Source: Lachnospiraceae bacterium
GTDB taxonomy: Bacteria > Bacillota > Clostridia > Lachnospirales > Lachnospiraceae
DNA length: 14,003 bases
Direction of reading: 5' to 3'
Assembly: GCA_009774345.1 (NCBI GenBank)
Contig: VSNR01000116.1
Span: 1-14,003, forward strand
Shown: one piece after another, positions 7,011 to 14,003 of the stretch
Layout of the letters: each line of letters opens with the position of its first letter
Numbering within the stretch: the first letter of the stretch is position 1
Made by a program: the position numbers and the translations under genes
The notes under the pieces: model-generated
What the model was told of the DNA's origin: nothing
Seen by the model: the letters and a program-made list of their open reading frames with translations, nothing else
The model's database searches: none

Positions 7011-8759
7011 CTATATGTTAAATGCTTTTAATAGTTTCTCGTGAATGTTCTGAATTGCCTCTGGTTTCTCAACCTTAGGAGAACGCGGGTCCAAAAGCCA
7101 AGTCTTTGCATAGTGTGTATCGCTGACCTTGAACATCGGCGGCTCCTTTAATGTATCAATCTTCATGCAATATGGATTTCGCGGTGCAAAGGCATCTCCC
7201 ACAACCTTGTTGTACAGCGATGGCGGTGTACCATTAATGGAATACAGCTTCGTATTCTTCTCTGCCAGCTGCGGCATGGAGGACAACAATGCCCATGTGT
7301 ACGGATGTCTCGGATCATAGAAAATCTCATCGACCGATGCAAGCTCTATAATCTGTCCCGCATACACGACTGCAACGCGGTCTGCGATATTTGCAACAAC
7401 GCCAAGGTCATGCGTGATAAATACAATCGTATAATTAAACTCTTTCTGCAAATCTTTTAGGAGCTTTAAAATCTGTGCCTGAATCGTAACATCCAGCGCC
7501 GTTGTAGGCTCATCGCAGATTAAAATCTTTGGCTGGCAGGACAAAGCGATCGCGATAACGATTCTCTGCCGCATACCGCCGGAATACTGAAATGGATAAT
7601 CGTCAAAACGCGCCTCCGCATTTGGGATTCCCACCTTTTTCATCAAATCCAGTGCCTTTGCACGCGCTTGGGATTCTGTCACATCCTGATGCTTCATAAT
7701 GATGGACGTAATCTGCTTCCCGATCGTGATAATCGGATTTAACGATGTCATAGGGTCCTGAAATACTGTCGCAATCTTCTTACCGCGAATTTGATACCAG
7801 TCCTTTGCATACTTTACATTTGCAAGATTCAAAATGCAGGTTCCATGCAGTTTGTCCGGCGTCTCATCCAGATATTTCACTCGGAAAGCCACCTTGTCAA
7901 AGACTGCATTTCTCTGTGCATCATCCGACAAGTCAACCCCCGTCTGCATTGCAGTCTTTAACGCCCCCAGCAGTTTGTTCAACAGCTTTACACGTTTCGA
8001 AAAGCTATATCTTCCTATGGAGAGATACACCTCTTTGGCAAGCACTTCATTGCGCTTTTTGGTATTTTCAGAGATACTCCCTTTGACCGCAGCATCATAC
8101 TTTGCACTTAATTCCGACATCTTCGTATTATACTGCTTCATATATGCCGTATCATTTTTGAGGCGTGACTCCGCTGCCTTCTCCATCGCAATTCGTTCTT
8201 TTAGGAGCTTTTTAATCTCCTTCTCCATCCCCTTGATCGAATTAGAAAGCTCTTTGATCTTCGCTTTTTCAGTCTTAGGGTCCAGCGTCTGCTTCAGATT
8301 AAACGCCTCCGTTTTCCTGACTCCCAGCTCTGCGATCGCCTTGTCGCTCGCCTCACCCTCCTCTTTGCTGATATCCGCCTTTTCCCGGTACTCTGCCTTC
8401 AGCGCTTCCATTTCTCTGTAGATCTCAACACCAAGTTCATACTGAGAATACGCGTTTAATTTTGTCAGCGCATGGGCAAGCATCTGCTTGGAGACAGATG
8501 TCTTTCTGACGATGGTATCCGCCAAATCTTCGTCATTGAAGAGAATGCTGCCATTGTCAATATAACCGTTGCTGTCAAGCATTCCGGCAAACGTCTTGGT
8601 AAATACGGACTTCCCAGAACCCGATTCCCCCACGATCGCAATGGACTCATTCTCATATATATCAAGTGAAACGCCGCGGATTGCAGTCAGGCGCTTTCCA
8701 CGCACGCGAAACTTTACTTCCAAATCCTTAATTGATAATAATACTTTTTTATTTTTCAT
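7011..8759 (-). CDS. oppD: Oligopeptide ABC transporter ATP-binding protein OppD (AmiE type) with large helical insertion
   Basis: ATPase subunit of the oligopeptide importer, 582 aa, while AmiE/OppD proteins are usually about 330-360. Walker A GESGSGKS (44-51), Q-loop VFQDPMTSLNP (Gln334), signature YSGGMRQR (392-399), Walker B ILICDEP with Glu417, and His450 are all intact, so it should be active. The C-terminal part (HPYTWALLSSMPQLAE, then GTPPSLYN and AKTWLL) is AmiE-like and lacks the cysteine cluster seen in many OppD proteins. Residues about 83-319 form an insertion between Walker A and the Q-loop, rich in Lys, Glu, Ala and Leu and predicted by eye to be helical with coiled-coil stretches (about 110-245). 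After it the AmiE match resumes at DWYQIRGKKIATVFQDP. ATG with GGGGGA upstream; 12 nt after oppC. Confidence 0.94.
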   Translation of the reverse strand: MKNKKVLLSIKDLEVKFRVRGKRLTAIRGVSLDIYENESIAIVGESGSGKSVFTKTFAGMLDSNGYIDNGSILFNDEDLADTIVRKTSVSKQMLAHALTKLNAYSQYELGVEIYREMEALKAEYREKADISKEEGEASDKAIAELGVRKTEAFNLKQTLDPKTEKAKIKELSNSIKGMEKEIKKLLKERIAMEKAAESRLKNDTAYMKQYNTKMSELSAKYDAAVKGSISENTKKRNEVLAKEVYLSIGRYSFSKRVKLLNKLLGALKTAMQTGVDLSDDAQRNAVFDKVAFRVKYLDETPDKLHGTCILNLANVKYAKDWYQIRGKKIATVFQDPMTSLNPIITIGKQITSIIMKHQDVTESQARAKALDLMKKVGIPNAEARFDDYPFQYSGGMRQRIVIAIALSCQPKILICDEPTTALDVTIQAQILKLLKDLQKEFNYTIVFITHDLGVVANIADRVAVVYAGQIIELASVDEIFYDPRHPYTWALLSSMPQLAEKNTKLYSINGTPPSLYNKVVGDAFAPRNPYCMKIDTLKEPPMFKVSDTHYAKTWLLDPRSPKVEKPEAIQNIHEKLLKAFNI

Positions 8760-8771
8760 TCTGTCCCCCGC

Positions 8772-9791
8772 CTACATGTGTGTTCTCGGATCGGATGCAT
8801 CACCGAGGTTCTGCCCAACCACATACAATACAATCGTGATAATCGAAGCTACGGCAACCGGACTCCAAAATTCAAAGCCCCAGCCGGGGGTCAGCATCGC
8901 ACTCTCCGCCTCGAATATCAATCTGCCCAGCGACATTTCCTTGAGCCCCATTCCAATGTAGGCAAGAAACACCTCATAAGAAATATACGAGGGAATCTCT
9001 GTCGCCGCAAGCGTCACGACGATCGACGTCATAAACGGCAGAATGTTTTTCATTGCAATGCGAAGCGTAGATGTACCCAGACATCTTGAAGCCAGATTAT
9101 ATTCCCTGTCACGGATAATGACAACCTGTGTACGGATAAAGTATGCGATCATGAGCCATCCTGTAATCGTCATCGCAAACACCATCGTCCAGAAACCAGC
9201 CGAAAAGATCATGACCATAACGGAAATAACCAAAATATACGGCAGATTGGCTATAATGTTATAGACAATCATCATCACATTGTCAACCTTTTTGGAGAAG
9301 CCCCAGATCGCTCCTACCAGCACGCCGACTGTCATGTTGATCAGCGCGACGATCAAAGCCAGCGAAATAGAAATCTGAGAGCCATACCAGATCGCGTCAA
9401 AGGTTGACTGGCCTGCCGCACCTGCCCCCAGCAGCCAGTGAATACTGAAACCAAACTTATCAATTGCCGCCTTTGGCGTCAAGTGCTTCGCGGAGGCATT
9501 CAAGAGATTGCCAAATTTATCATACTCTACAAATATCGGATATAGATATGCCATCAATATAATAATGCCAAGCAGACTCAGCATCACGATATTGATCTTT
9601 TTTCGAAAAAATACACGGAAAACAGACTGCCAGTATGAGTACCGGGGCGCTGTAATCTTTTCAGATTCCAAATCACTGTGATTGATCACGGAGAAAAGTT
9701 CTTCATCTGACATTCCCTCTGTGAGATCTGGTTCTTTCAAATCGGTCACAACCATACCCACATGCTTTCCAATTTTAAAATCTACATTCAT
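8772..9791 (-). CDS. oppC: Oligopeptide ABC transporter permease OppC (AmiD type)
   Basis: Second membrane channel subunit of the importer, 339 aa, close to the usual 300-340. A cytoplasmic N-terminal tail of about 65 residues contains APRYSYWQSVF, similar to AmiD. The first membrane segment lies at about 68-88, with an external loop up to about 140 and five further membrane segments. The EAA loop that contacts the ATPases is EYNLASRCLGTSTLRIAMKN (230-249), and the C-terminus VGQNLGDASDPRTHM is highly typical. The usual GTDxxGRD before the second membrane segment reads GAGAAGQS. The ATG at 9791 follows AAGGAG by 7 nt and lies 1 nt after the oppB stop, so the two permeases are probably translationally coupled. 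Confidence 0.95.
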   Translation of the reverse strand: MNVDFKIGKHVGMVVTDLKEPDLTEGMSDEELFSVINHSDLESEKITAPRYSYWQSVFRVFFRKKINIVMLSLLGIIILMAYLYPIFVEYDKFGNLLNASAKHLTPKAAIDKFGFSIHWLLGAGAAGQSTFDAIWYGSQISISLALIVALINMTVGVLVGAIWGFSKKVDNVMMIVYNIIANLPYILVISVMVMIFSAGFWTMVFAMTITGWLMIAYFIRTQVVIIRDREYNLASRCLGTSTLRIAMKNILPFMTSIVVTLAATEIPSYISYEVFLAYIGMGLKEMSLGRLIFEAESAMLTPGWGFEFWSPVAVASIITIVLYVVGQNLGDASDPRTHM

Positions 9792-9792
9792 A

Positions 9793-11364
9793 CTACCGCT
9801 CCTTACTTGAGAAAGAAATTCTGGGATCGACCATAGACATCAGCACGTCCCCCAAAATAATCGCTACTACACTCAGAATCGCATAGAATAAGGAAACACC
9901 GACAATCACGCCATTGTCGTACTTGTTGATCGCCTCCGTCAGCAAGTTACCTGCACCGGGCACAACATACACGCGCTCTGTGATGATCGCGCCGGTGAGA
10001 CATCCCAGAACACTCGCCGGGATACCATGTATAATAGGAATCGACGCATTCTTTAATATATGCTTTGAGAAAATTTCCTTCTCAGACAAACCACCCGCTC
10101 TGGCAAATTTTACATAGTCAGAGTTCATCTGGTCAATCATGTAGCGGCGAAGCCATTTCATCAGGTTCGCAACCTGCGGAAGCGCAAGCGAAATAATCGG
10201 CAGCACATATACCAGACGGTTTGCCGTATCCATATCAAATGTGGTCGGAAGCCCTATTTTGCCGCCCATCGCTTTGAACAAAAAGATATATGCCAGCGAA
10301 GGCACCGCGATGATAAATACAATATAGAATGTACCAATTTTATCCAGCAGCTTGTCCTTCTTTCTCGACATGGCAATGCCAAGCGGCACACCGACCAGAT
10401 AGGCAAGCACTGTCGCAATAATACCGATCAGGAAAGAATACCCCATCTTGGAAAGCCCGCTCTTCACCGTGTCAACAGATGTATAGTCATCAATATAACG
10501 CGACTCATAGATCAGACTCGAATGGAGCGAATCTGCCAGATAGGTAGCAGAATGCAGATCATCCGCACTCTCCTCCTCAAGTCCTGTCGGATACGTAATC
10601 ATTGATGCGACATAAGATCCCTGTGTCCTTGTCATCGTTGTGAACACATCGACACCCATATTGACAGAATAGGATGTTCCGAGATTGACCGTCAGCATAT
10701 TCTGATGGATAAATGGAAAAGTACTGTCACAGTACAACAGGTACTTATGTCTCGTTCCGTTTCCTATAATAGCTGGTGAAAATTTCTTTCCGCCGTATAC
10801 AGGATCATATAAAGTAAAGGAAATACCGCGATCTCCCACATCATTTTCAATTTCATTAATATTGTCAACCTTGAATATTCCTGCAAAATAACGCCACAGA
10901 CGGTTCACCAGCGGAATATTCTTATAGGCAAAAAGCTGCTGCTGTCCGCCGTTGGCAATCTTTCTCTTGCCCATCATGACAGCATTGAGCCGTTCAATCG
11001 TATAGCCCTGTGCCTTATACTTTTTCTCAAATTTCTCAATATATTCTTTTACCAGATCAGAATCCTTATCTGCGGTTCTGCCAAGACTGACCGCGGACTG
11101 TCTGGTCTCTTCATCAATCTCCCCACTTACTGTGAGCTCATATAGATAATCAGAGTACGGCACATAATCAAGATAGCCGTAATCTTCCCATTTTTGGTAT
11201 TTGTACGTTATCTTCTGGTTATTCTGCTGATGGTTGTATACGGTGTCTGACGCAAAGATTAGATTCCTGTCGAGCAGAGAATAAATCATAATCATTATCA
11301 GCATGACAACCACTATTACACAAAGAATTCCATGAAATAATCGTTTTAATAAATATTTTGCCAT
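9793..11364 (-). CDS. oppB: Oligopeptide ABC transporter permease OppB (AmiC type) with large external domain
   Basis: First membrane channel subunit. I start it at the ATG of MAKYLLKRL (11364, 523 aa), the usual family N-terminus; a GTG four codons upstream (11376) is an alternative, and neither has a strong ribosome binding site. After one membrane segment (about 5-28) there are about 275 external residues before the second, where most OppB proteins have under 100. This matches streptococcal AmiC, including the pattern GNGTRHKYLLYCDSTFPFIH and NLGTSY before the transporter core. The EAA loop is DYVKFARAGGLSEKEIFSKH, and the C-terminus LGDVLMSMVDPRIS is typical. It follows oppA by 72 nt, a gap that contains a hairpin. 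Confidence 0.94.
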   Translation of the reverse strand: MAKYLLKRLFHGILCVIVVVMLIMIMIYSLLDRNLIFASDTVYNHQQNNQKITYKYQKWEDYGYLDYVPYSDYLYELTVSGEIDEETRQSAVSLGRTADKDSDLVKEYIEKFEKKYKAQGYTIERLNAVMMGKRKIANGGQQQLFAYKNIPLVNRLWRYFAGIFKVDNINEIENDVGDRGISFTLYDPVYGGKKFSPAIIGNGTRHKYLLYCDSTFPFIHQNMLTVNLGTSYSVNMGVDVFTTMTRTQGSYVASMITYPTGLEEESADDLHSATYLADSLHSSLIYESRYIDDYTSVDTVKSGLSKMGYSFLIGIIATVLAYLVGVPLGIAMSRKKDKLLDKIGTFYIVFIIAVPSLAYIFLFKAMGGKIGLPTTFDMDTANRLVYVLPIISLALPQVANLMKWLRRYMIDQMNSDYVKFARAGGLSEKEIFSKHILKNASIPIIHGIPASVLGCLTGAIITERVYVVPGAGNLLTEAINKYDNGVIVGVSLFYAILSVVAIILGDVLMSMVDPRISFSSKER

Positions 11365-11385
11365 AAAATCATCCACTCTTTATCC

Positions 11386-11418
11386 GTCACGAGGGAATGG
11401 TCGCCCATTCCCTGTGAC
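11386..11418. other. Intercistronic hairpin between oppA and oppB
   Basis: A perfect 9-bp stem, AGGGAATGG (11392-11400) with CCATTCCCT (11405-11413), has a 4-nt loop. It is extended by GTCAC (11386-11390) and GTGAC (11414-11418) around one bulged G. There is no T-run on the minus strand, so it is more likely an mRNA-stabilising or processing element that keeps oppA mRNA more abundant than the downstream genes. That role is inferred from similar hairpins after binding-protein genes in other transport operons. Confidence 0.65.
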
Positions 11419-11436
11419 AGAACTGTATTGGTGGTA

Positions 11437-13689
11437 TTAGAAAATACCAAGACTCTTAGTTACATAACCTGCATAATCAGGTAAGAATGTATCAAGATAT
11501 GTAGAAGGATCACCGTAGTCCGGTCCCCATCCTGACACGTCTGTAATGTTGTAGTTCGCTTCATAACCATAGTCTGTAAAATATCCTGTATAATACCATT
11601 CATCTGTATCATTTCCGGGCACTAATGTAATGATTACTTCCCCATCCAGAGAAGCCTCAACAGACTGCTTGTATGCGTTTGCCATATTTGTGAACATTTC
11701 GTTGTTCTGAGGATATGGCAGATCAAGCTTCACAGGATTCTCCTTGTCGATCACAACGCCCTGTGCTGCAAGCTGCTCTTTTGCCTTTGCCAGATACTCT
11801 TTTGCTGCATCTGGATTATACCAGCCGTCAAATCCGTCGCCGCTTGCCAGACTTTCGTCATAAACCTTGATAGGAATACCGTCCGCATCAAGCTGGGCCT
11901 GCATCACTTCACCATAATAAGTACCTGCCGGGAACGATGTCTCTGTACCGTTGATATCAACAGTCACATCTTCCTCAATCGTGACGAAGGTTGCCGGTGT
12001 ATAAGAATTTCTAAGTCCTGTGTACTTCAAATCCTCTCCGACTCTCTGCGCATATCTTGCTGCCCTGTCGGTCGCAAAGGTCACTGCAAGACGGAAATCC
12101 GTGTTGCCAAGCGCTGCATTTGCTCTGCTCTTCTCCTCCTCTGTCTGCTGTGACACAACCTTTGTGGAATCATTTGCATTCGCATATGCTGTACGGTACA
12201 GGTTGTAATAGTTGCAGTATGTTGTACCCTCTGTGTCTGTCGTATAGCCGTATTTCTGGAACCATTCATCTGCCTTTGCCGCTTCCAGTGTCGCAGCGTT
12301 CAAGCCTGTTCCGTCAACGGTAGCTGATTTCAGGTCATTGTAGATTTTCAATGTATCTGAACCATCCTCGTATGGCCATGTAAGCGTCTTGATATTGATA
12401 TTATCTTTATTCCAGTAGGTCTCATTTGCTGAGAATACGATAATGTTCTTTGATGTAAAGTTTGTCACCAGATAAGGACCGCAGTATGCGATGTTGTTTG
12501 GTGTCTGTCCATACGTATAATCCGCTGCGGAAGCATCAAATTCCATACCGAACTTGCCGCCCTGTGACTCATAGAAGGAACGATTCATCGGCGCAAATAC
12601 ACTGTAGCTGAGCATTGTCAGGAAATACGGTGTCGGCGCTTCGAGTGTATATTGCAGCGTGTGGTCATCGATCGCCTTGACACCAACCTCATTAAAATCT
12701 GTAATCTCATTGTTGATGTATCCAGTAGCATTCTCGAGCACACCGTCAACCAAGAACTCCAGTCCGCCCATCGCATCCATCATGTGCTGCATTCCTGCAA
12801 CCCAGTCATCCGCTGTGACATCTGCCACTTTTCTTCCCTGAGAATCAACCCACACAGCACCCTCGCGGATATGGAACGTATAGGTCAGTCCATCGTCAGA
12901 GATCTCATAGCTCTCAGCCAAAGCGGGCTGAAGCACGTTCTCCATATCATACTCCATCAGTCCGTCAAAAGTATTGACAATGGCTTCGCTGTCTGCGGAC
13001 TGGCTTGTCGCCAGCACATCCCATGTCGTAGGATCGGTGTTGTAAAGGTTATAATTGTATGTATCCTTGAGCTCATATCCTTTGTCTGTCAAATATGTCT
13101 TAACCCATTCCTCATAAGTCCCTGAACCTTTGAGCTCTGCCCATTTTGCTCGGATCTCTGCGATATCCTCTTTGGCAATCGGCTCTGTCGTGACAACATA
13201 GTTGTGGAAGCGCTGGTTGTCATTGCCCCACATCACCGTTGACTTCGTGTTCGGCGCGACACGGGAAATGGAATAATTTCCTCCTTTGGTATGGTCAGGC
13301 ACCAACACCCCTGACTCAATCAGTTTTGCCTCTGCGACCGCCATCTTGGCATATCTGAGAGGTACATTTTCAAGCTCAGCCTTTGCCTCTTGGTAATACT
13401 CATAAAATTCACCAAGATTCTGCTCGAAGAGATAAGATGACCGCTCATCATGCTCCATGGCGCCAAGCTCCTCCATACTCAGTACAGAAGCCTCTGCGTC
13501 CTCTCCACCTGTTGTTGCCTCATCTCCTGCTGTCTCTGTTCCTGCCTGCTCTGTATCATTATTATTGTCTGCTACAGGTGTATCTGTAGCCGGTGTATCA
13601 GAACCGCCATTGGAACCACAGCCTGCCAGAGAACCGGCAATCATTGTTCCTGCCAGCAATACGGCAAGAATCCGTTTTCTGTTTTCCAT
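11437..13689 (-). CDS. oppA: Oligopeptide-binding lipoprotein OppA (AmiA/AliA type), apparently circularly permuted
   Basis: Extracellular substrate-binding lipoprotein (SBP family 5) that captures peptides for the OppBCDF channel; 750 aa against about 540-660 usually. The signal peptide ends in a lipobox SLAGC (lipid-modified Cys24), followed by a Gly, Asp and Thr-rich linker to about residue 70. Residues about 84-190 (RYAKMAVAEAKLIESGVLVP, SISRVAPNT, AKEDIAEIRAKW) resemble the segment that normally closes AmiA-type proteins. The normal N-terminal core begins only at about 205 (NTFDGLMEYD at 239-248, ALAESYEISDDGLTYTFHIR). The protein ends at GWGPDYGDPSTYLDTFLPDY plus twelve residues, where relatives still have about 120 or more. 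ATG at 13689 with AAGGAGG 10 nt upstream. First gene of the operon, behind a consensus promoter and a structured leader. Confidence 0.93.
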   Translation of the reverse strand: MENRKRILAVLLAGTMIAGSLAGCGSNGGSDTPATDTPVADNNNDTEQAGTETAGDEATTGGEDAEASVLSMEELGAMEHDERSSYLFEQNLGEFYEYYQEAKAELENVPLRYAKMAVAEAKLIESGVLVPDHTKGGNYSISRVAPNTKSTVMWGNDNQRFHNYVVTTEPIAKEDIAEIRAKWAELKGSGTYEEWVKTYLTDKGYELKDTYNYNLYNTDPTTWDVLATSQSADSEAIVNTFDGLMEYDMENVLQPALAESYEISDDGLTYTFHIREGAVWVDSQGRKVADVTADDWVAGMQHMMDAMGGLEFLVDGVLENATGYINNEITDFNEVGVKAIDDHTLQYTLEAPTPYFLTMLSYSVFAPMNRSFYESQGGKFGMEFDASAADYTYGQTPNNIAYCGPYLVTNFTSKNIIVFSANETYWNKDNINIKTLTWPYEDGSDTLKIYNDLKSATVDGTGLNAATLEAAKADEWFQKYGYTTDTEGTTYCNYYNLYRTAYANANDSTKVVSQQTEEEKSRANAALGNTDFRLAVTFATDRAARYAQRVGEDLKYTGLRNSYTPATFVTIEEDVTVDINGTETSFPAGTYYGEVMQAQLDADGIPIKVYDESLASGDGFDGWYNPDAAKEYLAKAKEQLAAQGVVIDKENPVKLDLPYPQNNEMFTNMANAYKQSVEASLDGEVIITLVPGNDTDEWYYTGYFTDYGYEANYNITDVSGWGPDYGDPSTYLDTFLPDYAGYVTKSLGIF

Positions 13690-13750
13690 AATACTTTTAC
13701 CTCCTTACAGTAATCTATGTTTTAACCTAATTATAAGGTAAAAACCTGTT

Positions 13751-13798
13751 TAAAAAAAGTAAAAAAGTGCCTATGAACGCCATTGTCCACTGCACTCT
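13751..13798 (-). terminator. Terminator-like hairpin in the oppA leader (possible attenuator)
   Basis: On the minus strand AGAGTGC (13792-13798) pairs with GCACTTT (13764-13770, one G-T pair). An inner stem TGGAC (13785-13789) pairs with GTTCA (13774-13778, one G-T pair) around a 6-nt loop. The hairpin runs directly into two T-runs, TTTTTT and TTTTTTT (13752-13766). It lies between the promoter and the ribosome binding site of oppA, so it could terminate transcription conditionally. A perfect TATAAT (13730-13735) just after it, with only a T-run as -35, could be a weak second promoter. Confidence 0.6.
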
Positions 13799-13820
13799 AA
13801 ACCTATCATTTTTTCTTTCA

Positions 13821-13860
13821 GCATAAGCTTTCGCTTTAGCTTGCTAAAGTTAGTTTATGC
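13821..13860. other. Imperfect hairpin near the 5' end of the oppA leader
   Basis: GCATAA (13821-13826) pairs with TTATGC (13855-13860), and CTTTAG (13834-13839) with CTAAAG (13844-13849) around a 4-nt loop, with an internal loop between the stems. It begins about 8 nt after the expected transcription start and has no T-run after it. It may protect the 5' end of the mRNA or be part of a regulatory leader. I do not recognise a known riboswitch class. Confidence 0.5.
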
Positions 13861-13874
13861 GACATGACTATTTA

Positions 13875-13903
13875 ATTATACTTATAATGAAAAAATTTGT
13901 CAA
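13875..13903 (-). promoter_or_regulatory. Perfect-consensus sigma-A promoter of the opp operon
   Basis: Minus-strand TTGACA (13898-13903), a 17-nt spacer and TATAAT (13875-13880): both hexamers and the spacing match the vegetative consensus exactly. The start point would be near 13868, giving a leader of about 180 nt before oppA. Such a strong core promoter implies high basal initiation, with control by repression or within the leader. Positions 13904-14003 upstream are AT-rich and show no gene. Confidence 0.9.
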
Positions 13904-14003
13904 TAGCCTTGCGATGCATGACTTTTTAATTTGCTGTAACACTATATTCCAATTTTGACTTTTTTTATACAAGAATACCTATAATATACGGAAATAAATT
14001 CAT

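Noticed and set aside
7834..8421. Plus-strand ORF of 195 codons opposite oppD
   Set aside because: It is the antisense shadow of the Lys/Glu-rich insertion in oppD, giving a Ser/Phe/Leu-rich product with no ribosome binding site or family pattern.
12652..13125. Plus-strand ORF of 157 codons within oppA
   Set aside because: It is antisense to a well-supported binding-protein gene and lacks a start context.
13690..13868. T-box or other known riboswitch in the oppA leader
   Set aside because: The T-box sequence AGGGTGGNACCGCG and other conserved riboswitch cores that I know are absent.
1..14003. CRISPR arrays, tRNA or rRNA genes, insertion sequences
   Set aside because: No regularly spaced repeats, cloverleaf or rRNA sequence, transposase gene or terminal inverted repeats were seen.

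Overview
All ten genes supported in this window lie on the minus strand, so transcription runs from high to low coordinates. The AT-rich spacers, strong AAGGAGG-type ribosome binding sites, consensus sigma-A promoter, BlaI/M56 pair and Ami-type oligopeptide transporter point to a low- to mid-GC Gram-positive of the class Clostridia, probably Lachnospiraceae-like. This placement comes from family knowledge; there is no rRNA or species marker here.

Right part (about 13.9 kb down to 3.85 kb) is one long transcription unit. A perfect-consensus promoter (13875-13903) is followed by a leader of roughly 180 nt containing an imperfect hairpin and then a terminator-like hairpin with T-runs, which suggests attenuation. 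Then come oppA, oppB, oppC, oppD and oppF, most closely resembling streptococcal AmiA-C-D-E-F, with gene spacings of 1 to 72 nt. The unit continues with a membrane-anchored, probably catalytically dead ApbE-like protein and a type I signal peptidase, and ends at a rho-independent terminator (3829-3852).

The transporter is a remodelled Ami system. The substrate-binding lipoprotein appears circularly permuted: the segment that is C-terminal in AmiA-type proteins sits just after the lipoprotein linker, and the protein stops where that segment would normally begin. OppD carries about 240 extra, largely helical, coiled-coil-like residues between Walker A and the Q-loop. OppF carries a C-terminal extension of about 100 residues with two membrane segments. 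OppB has the large external domain known from AmiC. Together with the ApbE-like protein, these changes are the most novel content of the window.

Middle part (3.8 to 2.7 kb): a YihX-like HAD hydrolase and a small, very basic conserved-looking protein of unknown function. They follow the terminator and an unexplained hairpin, and no clear promoter is visible for them.

Left part (2.7 kb down to 0.1 kb): a BlaI-family repressor and a BlaR1/MecR1-like M56 metallopeptidase receptor. They are driven by a promoter embedded in a perfect 24-bp inverted repeat, the likely BlaI operator. The receptor keeps the membrane and zinc-protease parts, but its external sensor is not a recognisable penicillin-binding domain. 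A rho-independent terminator (94-130) closes this unit. Positions 1-93 and 13904-14003 are AT-rich and hold no feature I can support.
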